Positions 1 through 9,032 of a stretch of DNA of 64,000 bases are shown one piece after another. How positions within the stretch are numbered: the stretch's first letter is position 1; every line of letters begins with the position of its first letter. The stretch is taken from the NCBI RefSeq assembly GCF_002080455.1, contig NZ_CP020555.1:4208001-4272000 (forward strand), in the 5' to 3' direction. A program made the position numbers and the translations under genes. Below the pieces are notes generated by a model, which had not been told where the DNA came from, made no database searches, and worked only from the letters and a program-made list of their open reading frames with translations. Source of the stretch: Streptomyces sp. Sge12 (GTDB lineage: Bacteria > Actinomycetota > Actinomycetes > Streptomycetales > Streptomycetaceae).

Positions 1-73
1 TCATGCCGTGACAACGGCCGAAGGGGCGGGCGGTCACGCGGGTGTCCTCCGGAGAGCGGATCGGACATACGCC

Positions 74-105
74 GAGAGCCCCGACCCTTGCGGGGCGGGG
101 CTCTC
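74..105 (-). terminator. Terminator of tRNA-Ser(CGA)
   Basis: A 9-bp perfect inverted repeat (74-82 with 97-105, GAGAGCCCC/GGGGCTCTC) lies directly downstream of the minus-strand tRNA gene. Stem-loops of this kind without a long T tract are usual terminators in Streptomyces. Confidence 0.7.
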
Positions 106-113
106 GATCGAAG

Positions 114-198
114 CGGTAGTGGAGGGATTTGAACCCCCGATGGGTTGCCCCATACTCGCTTTCGAGGCGAGCTCCTTCGGCCACTCGGACACACTACC
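114..198 (-). tRNA. tRNA-Ser (anticodon CGA)
   Basis: On the minus strand the gene begins GGTAGTG and its 3' acceptor strand is CACTACC followed by discriminator G. The anticodon loop reads CTCGAAA, giving CGA, which decodes UCG. The long variable arm is typical of a class II serine tRNA, and the length is 85 nt. CCA is not encoded. A -10-like TAGGAT sits just upstream (plus-strand 206-211), and a terminator hairpin follows at 74-105. Confidence 0.95.
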
Positions 199-332
199 GA
201 GATGGATCCTAGCCTAAGGACCCCCATCCGCCGAAATCGGCGTCCCCGGGGTGTCTGCGCAGCCTCTCCGGGGCGTCTGTGAGGGCGTGGCAGACGCCGT
301 GCGCAGGGTTTCCCCGGTCCCGCTCCGGCCGG

Positions 333-1360
<1,028 letters not shown>

Positions 1361-1806
1361 CGTGACTCTCCCACTGGTCTTAGGCGTGCCGGTTGGAGGT
1401 CCCCCCGGCCGGAGGATGGGGCAGAACGGCTGTGCTGCTCGCCGCCCGTACCCCGCCCAATCGGCATCGTGGCAGAAACAGCGGCTTTGCGAGAGGTCTT
1501 CCGCGCTTGCGTCGTGCCGCGCCGTGTCCCGGCGGGGGCCGTGCGGGGTTGCGGCGCCGGGGCGGCGGGGCCGTATCGGGGAGTGTGGGGCGGGCGGTGC
1601 GGCCCGGACGTGTCGCGGCGTGCCGGGGCCGGCGGCCGCGCGGTGCACGCCCGCCCGGGCCGGATCCGGTCCGCGGGGCCGGAATGCCCCGGGTCATCGC
1701 TGATCGGCGGCTGTCGGCGGTGGCGTGGCGATGGTGGCGGTGGTGGTGGAGATGGCCGGTGGTGCATCGGGGTGCGTGCCGGTGCTTGTCGGCCAGTTCC
1801 GGGGGA
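1361..1806. other. Intergenic region upstream of the tadA operon
   Basis: No convincing gene is seen in these 446 bases. The region must hold the promoter of the minus-strand tadA operon. From about 1725 to 1765 it carries a run of CCA/CCG triplets (plus-strand GGTGGTGG), a simple-sequence stretch of unknown meaning. Confidence 0.5.
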
Positions 1807-1986
1807 CTACCAGCGGAAAGTACGCATCCGCATCTGCTGGCGCATACGCGCCGCACGGGCGCGGCGGGGCTGGACGCGATCGCGCAGCTCGCGCGCCTCC
1901 ATCAGGTCGCGCAGGAACTGCGCACGGCGGGCCCGGCGCTGCGCCGCGGTCTCCGGCGCCTCGTCGTTCGGCTGCGTCTCGGGCAT
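1807..1986 (-). CDS. Small Arg-rich protein, 59 aa, unknown function
   Basis: A short gene with ATG at 1986 and TAG at 1807-1809. Almost every codon ends in G or C, as in real genes of this genome. The product starts MPETQPNDEAPET and is rich in Arg, Ala and Gln. It is predicted to be mostly helical and ends in a Met/Arg tail, RMRQQMRMRTFRW. A weak GGTGG lies before the start. It sits upstream of, and in the same direction as, the tadA operon. I recall similar short hypothetical proteins in Streptomyces but know no function. The strongly basic tail would suit nucleic-acid or ribosome contact, which is inference only. Confidence 0.6.
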   Translation of the reverse strand: MPETQPNDEAPETAAQRRARRAQFLRDLMEARELRDRVQPRRARAARMRQQMRMRTFRW

Positions 1987-2070
1987 CGGCCACCACCCTG
2001 GGCTGGTCGGTCGTCCCCCCTTGGACCCACCTTCCCCCGGTCGGGCCGTTTGATGCCACCCCGCCGCAGG

Positions 2071-3048
2071 TCAGGCATCGTCCTTGAGGGTCGGGACCAC
2101 CGCGACCGGGCCGTGCGCGTGGTGGAGCACCGCGTGGGCCACCGAGCCGATCATCATGGACATGGCGGTGCGTCGGGGGTGGTGCCGGCCCACCACGACC
2201 AGCGCCGCCGCGCGGGAGGCGGTCACCAGCCGGCCGGCCGGGTCCCCGGGCACCGCCGCCTGCTCGACCGGGACGTCCGGAAAGCGCTCGCGGAAAGGCG
2301 CCAGCCGCTCCGTCTGGGACCGCAGCATCTCCCGTTCGGCCGGTACGCCGTCCCCTTCGTCGGCCAGCCCTTCCGGCGGGATCACGGCGAAGGGGCTGTC
2401 GATCACCAGGGTCGGCGAGGGCGGGATGGCGTACGCGGAGACCACCTGGACGGTGGTCCCCCGCACGGCCGCTTCCATGAAGGCGAAGGTCAGTACGTCG
2501 TCGGGGGTCTCGGCGGCGTGCAGCCCGAGCACCACCCGCCCGGCCGACTCCTCCGCCTCGGCGTCGGCGTCCGCGCTGCGTTCCGCGTGCGGGACCACCA
2601 CCACCGGGCAGGCGGCCGTGCTGGCCACGGCCCGGCTGCTGGAGCCCAGCAGCAGGCTGGCGAAGCCGCCGCGGCCCCGCGAGCCCATCACCAGCATCCG
2701 GGCCCGCGTCCCGATCACCCGCAGCGCCTCCGGCACCGAGCCCTCCAGCGCCTCGTACGTGACCCAGTCGGGCAGCCCGGAGCCCTCGCCGGCGCCCTCG
2801 CCGGAGCCGTCGCCGCCACCACCGAACAGGGACCGGATCCAGTCGCGCACGGGGTCGGCGAACTCCTCGGGCTGCGAGGCGTCGTGCAGCGACGCCCGGC
2901 GTCCCGCATACAACTGGGCGTGGTCGGGCAGTACATGGGCGACCAACAGCGGGCAGCCGTGCCGGAGGGCCTCGGTCCGCGCCCAGTCCAGGGCCCTGAG
3001 GCTGTGTTCCGATCCGTCGACGGCCGCGATCACCGGTGTGTTGCTCAT
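2071..3048 (-). CDS. Universal stress protein, tandem UspA domains
   Basis: A 325-aa cytosolic protein with two UspA domains (about residues 4-154 and 170-320). The first keeps the ATP-binding pattern G-x2-G-x9-G-S at 122-136. In the second the corresponding region (GRHHPRRTAMSMMIGS) lacks the second glycine and has altered spacing, so it probably binds nucleotide poorly. A Gly/Asp/Glu-rich loop (about 76-91) is inserted in the first domain. Tandem USPs are abundant in actinobacteria and linked to dormancy and hypoxia. It is divergent from upp; specific role unknown. Confidence 0.9.
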   Translation of the reverse strand: MSNTPVIAAVDGSEHSLRALDWARTEALRHGCPLLVAHVLPDHAQLYAGRRASLHDASQPEEFADPVRDWIRSLFGGGGDGSGEGAGEGSGLPDWVTYEALEGSVPEALRVIGTRARMLVMGSRGRGGFASLLLGSSSRAVASTAACPVVVVPHAERSADADAEAEESAGRVVLGLHAAETPDDVLTFAFMEAAVRGTTVQVVSAYAIPPSPTLVIDSPFAVIPPEGLADEGDGVPAEREMLRSQTERLAPFRERFPDVPVEQAAVPGDPAGRLVTASRAAALVVVGRHHPRRTAMSMMIGSVAHAVLHHAHGPVAVVPTLKDDA

Positions 3049-3084
3049 CAGTCCAGCCTGCTGGGCGTCCGAGCGGGGCGCATC

Positions 3085-3124
3085 CGCAGGGCCGCGCCGG
3101 GAGCTTGCGCAGGGCCGCGCCGGG
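3085..3124. repeat. 17-bp direct repeat upstream of upp
   Basis: CGCAGGGCCGCGCCGGG occurs at 3085-3101 and again at 3108-3124, a 23-bp period, in the divergent spacer between the universal stress gene and upp. It could be a regulator site or simply a GC-rich duplication. Confidence 0.5.
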
Positions 3125-3178
3125 CGCGGCCGCCGCTTCGGACGCGAAGGGGCCGCGTCAGCGCGTAGCCTTTTGGGT

Positions 3179-3213
3179 GCAGGTCGCGTCGTGCGACCGT
3201 TTTTGCAGGTCGC
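3179..3213 (+). promoter_or_regulatory. Possible attenuator in the upp leader
   Basis: A GGTCGC/GCGACC hairpin (3182-3187 with 3193-3198) is followed by five T residues (3200-3204), the form of an intrinsic terminator. A second GGTCGC copy (3208-3213), within the repeated 9-mer GCAGGTCGC (3179-3187 and 3205-3213), could pair with the same GCGACC and break the terminator. The region ends 22 nt before the upp start. Pyrimidine genes are attenuated by PyrR in other bacteria; a link here is inference. Confidence 0.4.
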
Positions 3214-3235
3214 AGGCTGAGTTTTGGAGGATGTT

Positions 3236-3871
3236 GTGCGTTTGCAGGTCGTCGATCACCCCTTGGTGGCGCACAAACTCACCACCCTGCGCGACAAGCG
3301 CACCGACTCCGCCACCTTCCGGCGGCTCGCCGACGAGCTGGTGACCCTGCTCGCGTACGAGGCCACCCGGGACGTGCGCACGGAGCAGGCCGACATCGAG
3401 ACCCCGGTCGCCCCGACCACCGGTGTGAAGCTCTCGCACCCGCGCCCGCTGGTCGTCCCGATCCTGCGGGCCGGCCTCGGCATGCTCGACGGCATGGTGC
3501 GGCTGCTGCCGACCGCCGAGGTGGGCTTCCTGGGCATGGTCCGCAACGAGGAGACCCTGGAGGCCTCCACGTACGCGACGCGCATGCCGGAGGACCTCTC
3601 GGGCCGCCAGGTCTACGTCGTCGACCCGATGCTCGCCACCGGCGGCACGCTGGTCGCGGCGATCCAGGAGCTGATCAAGCGCGGCGCCGACGACGTCACG
3701 GCCGTGGTGCTGCTGGCCGCGCCCGAGGGCGTCGAGATCATGGAGCGCGAGCTGGCGGGCACGCCGGTGACGGTGGTGACGGCCGCCGTGGACGAGCGGC
3801 TCAACGAGCACGGCTACATCGTGCCGGGCCTGGGCGACGCGGGCGACCGGATGTACGGCTCGGCCGAGTAG
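3236..3871 (+). CDS. upp: Uracil phosphoribosyltransferase
   Basis: Salvages uracil with PRPP to form UMP in the cytosol. The 211-aa length equals the family norm when GTG 3236 is used as start, and GGAGG at 3226-3230 supports that start. The PRPP loop DPMLATGGT lies at residues 130-138, and the uracil-binding C-terminal segment [12 protein letters not shown] at 197-208. It is a single gene, divergent from the universal stress protein gene and convergent with the LytR_C gene, with a shared hairpin between the stops. A terminator-like structure precedes it in the leader. Confidence 0.97.
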   Translation: MRLQVVDHPLVAHKLTTLRDKRTDSATFRRLADELVTLLAYEATRDVRTEQADIETPVAPTTGVKLSHPRPLVVPILRAGLGMLDGMVRLLPTAEVGFLGMVRNEETLEASTYATRMPEDLSGRQVYVVDPMLATGGTLVAAIQELIKRGADDVTAVVLLAAPEGVEIMERELAGTPVTVVTAAVDERLNEHGYIVPGLGDAGDRMYGSAE

Positions 3872-3905
3872 CAGAGCGGTACGGGCCGTACGGGCGCCCG
3901 CTGCG

Positions 3906-3933
3906 GCCGTACGGCTCCGTCGAGCCGTACGGC
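3906..3933. terminator. Bidirectional terminator between upp and the LytR_C gene
   Basis: An 11-bp perfect inverted repeat, GCCGTACGGCT (3906-3916) with AGCCGTACGGC (3923-3933), lies between two convergent stop codons. Confidence 0.75.
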
Positions 3934-3947
3934 GGCGGTTCGGCGCT

Positions 3948-4619
3948 TCAGCAGTTCTTGGGCGCGGGCGCGGGGTTGGCCAGGAGGGCCAGCGCCTTGT
4001 CCGCGTCCTCCTTCGTACTCAGCTCCTTGAAGGCGTCGCCCAGGATCAGGTCGACGTCCGCGGTCTCGCGGGTGTCGGTCTGCTGGGTGGTGCCGGCGAG
4101 CTGCGTGCCGAGTACGGAGAAGACGGCCTTGTCGGTCGTGGGGGAGCCCAGCAGTATCCCGGTGCCGGGGACCTTCTTGTCGAAGTCGGCCGGGGCGTTG
4201 CCCACCTTGCCGATCACGAAGCCGCGCTTGGCCAGCTCGTCACCGACGGCCTTGGCCAGACCCGCGCGCGGGGTCGCGTTGTAGACGTTGACCGTGATCT
4301 CCCCGGGCGGGGGGAGCACGACCGCCGGTTTGGCGGCGGCCGAGGCGGTGGAGGCGGCGGCGGGGCCGCCCTTGGCAGCGGCTTCGGGAGGCGTGGTCGG
4401 GCAGTCCTTGGCACCCGCAGCCGTGTTCCGCTTGGGGCTGTCGCCCCGGAACACGTCGATGAGCTGCAGGGCCCCGTAGCCGACCAGGGCCAGCGCAAGG
4501 ATCGAGCCGAGCACGGCGAGGACGATCCGGGTACGGCTCCGCTTACGACTCATACGGGGGTAGGCGGCTCCCGTGACGCGGTACTTTCCGCCCATGCCGG
4601 GGGGAGTGAGCATGCTCAT
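3948..4619 (-). CDS. Membrane-anchored LytR C-terminal domain protein
   Basis: A 223-aa protein with a short basic cytoplasmic N-terminus, one membrane helix (about residues 31-53) and a low-complexity Ala/Pro/Thr stalk. An extracytoplasmic LytR_C domain follows (about 106-193, beginning EITVNVYNATPRAGLA), and the protein ends in Cys. LytR_C domains occur alone or after the LCP catalytic domain of enzymes that attach glycopolymers to peptidoglycan. No LCP domain is present here, so a structural or binding role at the cell wall is inferred. A shorter start at Met23 is possible. Confidence 0.85.
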   Translation of the reverse strand: MSMLTPPGMGGKYRVTGAAYPRMSRKRSRTRIVLAVLGSILALALVGYGALQLIDVFRGDSPKRNTAAGAKDCPTTPPEAAAKGGPAAASTASAAAKPAVVLPPPGEITVNVYNATPRAGLAKAVGDELAKRGFVIGKVGNAPADFDKKVPGTGILLGSPTTDKAVFSVLGTQLAGTTQQTDTRETADVDLILGDAFKELSTKEDADKALALLANPAPAPKNC

Positions 4620-4712
4620 GGGCGCAGCGTAGTGCGGCCCGGTGGCGATGCCTACTAAATGATCTGCTGATAGGTCAATGGTGACCCGAAAGGCGCAATC
4701 CAGACGAAGCCG

Positions 4713-5009
4713 TCAGTCCATCTCGAGGACGCGCGCGTGCAGGACCTGGCGCTGCTGGAGGGCGGCGCGCACGGCGCGGTGCAGCCCGTCCTCCAGGTAG
4801 AGGTCGCCACGCCACTTCACGACGTGGGCGAACAGGTCGCCGTAGAACGTGGAGTCCTCGGCGAGCAGCGTTTCGAGGTCCAGCTGGCCCTTGGTCGTCA
4901 CGAGCTGGTCGAGCCGGACCGGGCGCGGCGCGACGTCCGCCCACTGCCGGGTGGTTTCCCTGCCGTGGTCGGGGTAGGGCCGTCCGCTTCCGATGCGCTT
5001 GAAGATCAC
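4713..5009 (-). CDS. VapB-family antitoxin-like protein
   Basis: A 98-aa protein (MIFKRIGSGRPYPDHGRETT at the start) of a very conserved Streptomyces family that annotation pipelines label type II VapB antitoxin. Basic N-terminal residues come first, and a C-terminal helical region (DGLHRAVRAALQQRQVLHAR) is compatible with an antitoxin-like fold. No VapC/PIN toxin gene lies beside it: the neighbours are a LytR_C protein and a divergent ATPase. It may therefore act as a free-standing regulator rather than as half of a toxin pair. Confidence 0.75.
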   Translation of the reverse strand: MIFKRIGSGRPYPDHGRETTRQWADVAPRPVRLDQLVTTKGQLDLETLLAEDSTFYGDLFAHVVKWRGDLYLEDGLHRAVRAALQQRQVLHARVLEMD

Positions 5010-5097
5010 ACGGAAAGCCTACCGGGCCGGTGCGTGCGGGCGCAGCCTCGCGACGGTGGTGCAAAAGTGACGAACAGCGCTATTTGGGGAGTGATGC

Positions 5098-6780
5098 ATG
5101 AGCGAGAGCACCGACTCCGCCGTCCCGGCGGACCAGACGGGCGGGACGGCCGGGGCATCCGAGGCAGCCGACGCGGCTGACGCGGCCGAGGCAACCGACG
5201 CCGCCGACGCGGGACCCGCCGGGCAGATCGCCGCCGGGTACGCCTTCACCGGACCCGCCCTCGACCTCGGAGCCCTCCTCTGGGAGGGCCGGTGCCTGCC
5301 CGAGCGTCAGATCCGCATCCCCCTCGCGATGCTCAACCGCCACGGGCTCGTCGCCGGAGCCACCGGCACGGGCAAGACCAAGACGCTCCAGCTCATCGCC
5401 GAACAGCTCTCGGCGGCCGGCGTTCCCGTCTTCCTCGCCGACATCAAGGGCGACATCTCGGGGATCTCGGCGCCCGGGACGGCGGGCGGGCGGATCGACG
5501 AACGTGCCCGCGACGTGGCCCAGTCGTGGGAGCCCACCGGGTACCCCTGCGAGTTCTACTCGCTCGGCGGGATCGGCCCCGGGATCCCGGTCCGGTCGAC
5601 GGTCACCAGCTTCGGCCCGGTGCTCATGTCCAAGGTGCTCCAGCTCAACCAGACGCAGGAGCAGTCCCTCGGCCTGATCTTCCACTACGCCGACACCAAG
5701 GGCCTGGAGCTCATCGACCTCAAGGACCTGCGCGCGGTCGTCGCCTTCCTCGTCTCCGACCAGGGCAGAGCCGAACTCAAGGGGATCGGCGGACTGTCCA
5801 CCGTGACGGCCGGGGTGATCCTGCGGGCGCTGACCGCCTTCGAGCAGCAGGGCGCCTCGGAGTTCTTCGGCGAGCCCGAGTTCGACACCAGTGAGTTCCT
5901 GCGTACGGCCGCCGACGGGCGCGGACTGGTCTCCGTACTGGAACTCCCGGCGGTGCAGGACAAGCCGCAGCTCTTCTCCACCTTCCTGATGTGGCTGCTC
6001 GCCGACCTCTACAACGACCTGCCGGAGGTCGGCGACCTGGAGAAGCCCAAGCTCGTCTTCTTCTTCGACGAGGCGCACCTGCTCTTCAACGGGGCCTCGA
6101 AGGCCTTCCTCGCGTCCATCACCCAGACGGTCCGCCTCATCCGCTCCAAGGGCGTCGGCGTCTTCTTCGTCACCCAGACCCCCAAGGACGTGCCGGCGGA
6201 CGTGCTCGCGCAGCTCGGCAACCGGGTGCAGCACGCACTGCGCGCCTTCACCCCCGACGACGCCAAGGCGCTGAAGGCGACCGTGAAGACCTTCCCCCGC
6301 TCCGCGTACGACCTGGAGGAGCTGCTCACCCGGCTGGGGACCGGCGAGGCGGTCATCACCGTGCTCAGCGAGAACGGCGCCCCGACCCCGGTCGCGGCGA
6401 CCCGGCTGCGGGCCCCGCAGTCGCTGATGGGGCCGATCGCGGCGGCGGACCTGGAGCAGGCCGTGAAGTCCTCGCTGCTCCACTCGCGCTACGCGGAGCC
6501 GATCGACCGCGAGTCGGCGTACGAGAAGATCACCGCCGAACAGGCCGCCGCGGAGGCGCAGGCGGAGGCCGCCGCGGCCGCCGCCGAGGCCGAGAAGCAG
6601 GCCAAGGCGGCGGAGAAGGAAGCCGCGCGGGCCGCGCGCAGCGCACCGAAGCCGGATCCCTCGCTGGCCGAGCAGGTGGTGGGGAGCGGGCTGTTCCGCT
6701 CGCTGGCCCGCTCGATCGGCACTCAACTGGGAAGGGAGATCTCCCGCTCGATCTTCGGTACGGCGCGCAAGCGGCGGTGA
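5098..6780 (+). CDS. HerA-like ATPase (DUF853 helicase family)
   Basis: A 560-aa P-loop NTPase of the FtsK/HerA superfamily. After an acidic Ala/Asp-rich N-terminus (about 20-40) come Walker A GATGTGKT (about 87-94) and Walker B LVFFFDEAH (about 318-326), then an Ala/Glu-rich predicted coiled coil (about 485-520) and a basic C-terminus. Members are usually called helicase HerA-like; the classical archaeal HerA works with NurA in end resection, but no NurA homologue is visible here. The start is ATG 5098, after GGGGAG. It is followed 21 bp later by the OpcA-like gene, probably in the same transcript. Confidence 0.9.
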   Translation: MSESTDSAVPADQTGGTAGASEAADAADAAEATDAADAGPAGQIAAGYAFTGPALDLGALLWEGRCLPERQIRIPLAMLNRHGLVAGATGTGKTKTLQLIAEQLSAAGVPVFLADIKGDISGISAPGTAGGRIDERARDVAQSWEPTGYPCEFYSLGGIGPGIPVRSTVTSFGPVLMSKVLQLNQTQEQSLGLIFHYADTKGLELIDLKDLRAVVAFLVSDQGRAELKGIGGLSTVTAGVILRALTAFEQQGASEFFGEPEFDTSEFLRTAADGRGLVSVLELPAVQDKPQLFSTFLMWLLADLYNDLPEVGDLEKPKLVFFFDEAHLLFNGASKAFLASITQTVRLIRSKGVGVFFVTQTPKDVPADVLAQLGNRVQHALRAFTPDDAKALKATVKTFPRSAYDLEELLTRLGTGEAVITVLSENGAPTPVAATRLRAPQSLMGPIAAADLEQAVKSSLLHSRYAEPIDRESAYEKITAEQAAAEAQAEAAAAAAEAEKQAKAAEKEAARAARSAPKPDPSLAEQVVGSGLFRSLARSIGTQLGREISRSIFGTARKRR

Positions 6781-6801
6781 CGCGGTGACAGACTCTGGCC
6801 C

Positions 6802-7734
6802 ATGCGGACCGAACTCACCGACACCACGTCCAGCAAGGTCAACCGGGCCCTGCTCGAAGCCCGCCGGGCGATAGGCAGCCCGACCATGGGCCTGGTGCTG
6901 ACCCTTGTGATCGTCACCGACGAGGAGAACGCCTACGACGCCGTACGCGCGGCCTCCGAGGCCTCGCGCGAACACCCCTGCCGCATCATCGCGGTCATCA
7001 GGCGGACCTCGCGCGGTCCGCTCAAGCTCCGCGCCAACCGGGTCGACGCCGAACTCCGGGTCGGCTCGGACGCGGGGACCGGCGAGATCGTGCTGCTGCG
7101 CCTGCACGGTGCGCTGACCGAGCAGGCCGGCTCGGTCGTCCTGCCGCTGCTCCTGCCGGACGCGCCCGTGGTGGCGTGGTGGCCGGCCGACGCTCCCACC
7201 GACCTGGCGGGCGACCCGCTGGGCGCGCTCGCGCAGCGCCGGATCACGGACGCGGCCGCCGCCGCCGACACGATCGGTGTGCTCGACGAGCGGGCCGCCG
7301 GCTACCAGGCCGGCGACACCGACCTGGCCTGGACCCGGATCACGTCGTGGCGGTCGCTGCTGGCGGCCGCCCTGGACCAGAAGCCGCTGCCGGTGACCGG
7401 CGCGTCGGTGGAGAGCGAGCCCGACAACGCGAGCGCGGAGCTGCTGGCGCGCTGGCTGGAGGACCGGCTGGGCGTGCCGGTGGACCGGGTGGCGAGCGAG
7501 GGCCCGGTGATCACCCGGGTCAGCCTGCACACCACGGGCGGGGAGATCCGCGTGGACCGGCCCGCGGGCGTGCTGGCCACCCTGAGCCTGCCGGGGAGCC
7601 CCGACCGCAAGGTGGCCCTGAAGATCCGCAGCGGCGCCGAACTGATCGCGGAGGAACTGCGCCGCCTCGACGCGGACGTGGTCTACGGCTCCGCGCTGCG
7701 GCGGCGCCCGCTCCAGACGGAGCTCTCCGCGTAG
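6802..7734 (+). CDS. OpcA-like protein (glucose-6-phosphate dehydrogenase assembly family)
   Basis: A 310-aa protein with the OpcA family opening (ELTDTTSSKVNRALLEARRA) and the conserved core VLTLVIVTDEENAYD, followed by an internal PVVAWWP segment. OpcA proteins activate or assemble glucose-6-phosphate dehydrogenase and are normally encoded directly after zwf. Here zwf, tal and pgl are absent and the neighbours are a HerA-like ATPase and a cupin, so this is an orphan paralogue whose partner is unclear. Its 3' end overlaps the convergent cupin gene by 52 bp. Confidence 0.8.
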   Translation: MRTELTDTTSSKVNRALLEARRAIGSPTMGLVLTLVIVTDEENAYDAVRAASEASREHPCRIIAVIRRTSRGPLKLRANRVDAELRVGSDAGTGEIVLLRLHGALTEQAGSVVLPLLLPDAPVVAWWPADAPTDLAGDPLGALAQRRITDAAAAADTIGVLDERAAGYQAGDTDLAWTRITSWRSLLAAALDQKPLPVTGASVESEPDNASAELLARWLEDRLGVPVDRVASEGPVITRVSLHTTGGEIRVDRPAGVLATLSLPGSPDRKVALKIRSGAELIAEELRRLDADVVYGSALRRRPLQTELSA

Positions 7735-8156
7735 TGGTTGTCGTAGGTCGCCGAGCTGTCCTTGATGTCCTGCACGGTGGCCTCGCCCGCGTTGACCCGG
7801 CCGAGGAGCCGGTAGTAGTCGAAGCGGCCCATGCCGGGGGTGAAGCCGACGAAGACGGCGGCGGTGTGGCCGGCGGCGGGGGCGAAGGCGTGCTTGACCC
7901 CCGGCGGGACCGCGATGAAGTCGCCGGCGCCCAGGGTGTGGATCTCGTCGTCGACGAGGATGTCGAGCCGTCCGGCGGTGACGTGGAAGAACTCGGTGGC
8001 CTTGGTGTGGAAGTGCACCGGGGCGCCCGCCGCGCCCTCGTCGAAGGTGGCGGTGTTGCAGGTGAGTTCGGCGGTGTCGGTGAGCAGCGTGATGAGGCTG
8101 CCGGGGGCGTCCTGGATGGCTTCGGCGGTGGCGGCGCGGGTCGCGATCTCTGTCAT
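7683..8156 (-). CDS. Cupin domain protein
   Basis: About 157 aa with both cupin motifs: PVHFHTKATEFFHVTAG supplies the HxH and Glu metal ligands, and GDFIAVPPGVKH supplies the last His. Metal binding is therefore intact. Substrate unknown; small single-domain cupins include dioxygenases, epimerases and sugar-binding proteins. The start is ambiguous among TTG 8165, GTG 8162 and ATG 8156: GAGG is best spaced for 8165, while ATG is the commonest choice. The 3' end lies inside the OpcA-like gene, in the opposite direction. Confidence 0.8.
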   Translation of the reverse strand: MTEIATRAATAEAIQDAPGSLITLLTDTAELTCNTATFDEGAAGAPVHFHTKATEFFHVTAGRLDILVDDEIHTLGAGDFIAVPPGVKHAFAPAAGHTAAVFVGFTPGMGRFDYYRLLGRVNAGEATVQDIKDSSATYDNHYAESSVWSGRRRSAEP

Positions 8157-8293
8157 GTCCACCAATCTAGGGCCTCGAAAGACCGGTATCAGGGGTCAAT
8201 CCCTGCCTGGAAACACCGGTCAATTCGCCGCCGCTCCACCGCCTGACCAGGCGAGGGGGGCGGGACCAGGACCCGCCCGCGCTCCGGCCGGCC

Positions 8294-8920
8294 TTACCCG
8301 CCCTCTGCCTTGACCGCCGTGCCCGCCTTGCCCGCCTTGGCGGCCTTCGCGGCGGCCTTCATCTCCTGCTTGTGCGCCCGCACCTTCGCCAGGGACTCCG
8401 GGCCCGTGATGTCGGCCGCCGAACGGTAGACGTTCGCCGGGCCGTACCCGCCCGCGGCCTCCCGCCAGCCCGTCGGCCGCACGCCGAACCGCTTGCCCAG
8501 CAGGGCGAGGAAGATCTGCGCCTTCTGCTCCCCGAAGCCCGGCAGCGCCTTGAGGCGCGTCAGCAGCTCCTGCCCCGTCGTGGCGTCGGCCCACACCGCC
8601 TCCGCGCTCCCGCCGTAGTGCTCGACGAGGTACGCGCACAGCTGCTGGATCCGTGTCGCCATCGACCCCGGGTACCGGTGGACGGCGGGCTTCTCGGAGA
8701 GCAGGGCGGCGAAGGCCTCCGGGTCGTACGCGGCGATGGTGTGCGCGTCGAGGTCGTCGGCGCCCAGCCGCTGGGCGATCGTCCAGGGTCCCGAGAACGC
8801 CCACTCCATCGGCACCTGCTGGTCCAGCAGCATTCCGACGAGTGCGGCGAGCGGGCTGCGGCCGAGCAGCGCGTCCGCCTCCGGCTGCTGTGCCAGCCGG
8901 ATGGTGATGTCCTTGTCCAT
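8294..8920 (-). CDS. HhH-GPD-type base-excision repair protein
   Basis: A 208-aa protein of the actinobacterial HhH-GPD family related to DNA glycosylases. The N-terminal part contains LVGMLLDQQVPMEWAFSGP, the helix bundle of the glycosylase fold. The helix-hairpin-helix LKALPGFGEQKAQIF follows (about residues 122-136). The invariant catalytic Asp of the GPD signature is not obvious to me, so lyase or glycosylase activity is uncertain. The C-terminus is a Lys/Ala-rich tail (about 180-205), a plausible DNA-binding extension. Monocistronic. Confidence 0.82.
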   Translation of the reverse strand: MDKDITIRLAQQPEADALLGRSPLAALVGMLLDQQVPMEWAFSGPWTIAQRLGADDLDAHTIAAYDPEAFAALLSEKPAVHRYPGSMATRIQQLCAYLVEHYGGSAEAVWADATTGQELLTRLKALPGFGEQKAQIFLALLGKRFGVRPTGWREAAGGYGPANVYRSAADITGPESLAKVRAHKQEMKAAAKAAKAGKAGTAVKAEGG

Positions 8921-9032
8921 GGCTCCAGCGTCCCGCCTGGGCGCGCTCCCCGCGCGGTCGCCGCACCGCGCGCCTAGCGTGAGTACGACCGTCTACGACG
9001 ACGACAGGTACGAGACGAGGAGTCGATCGACC

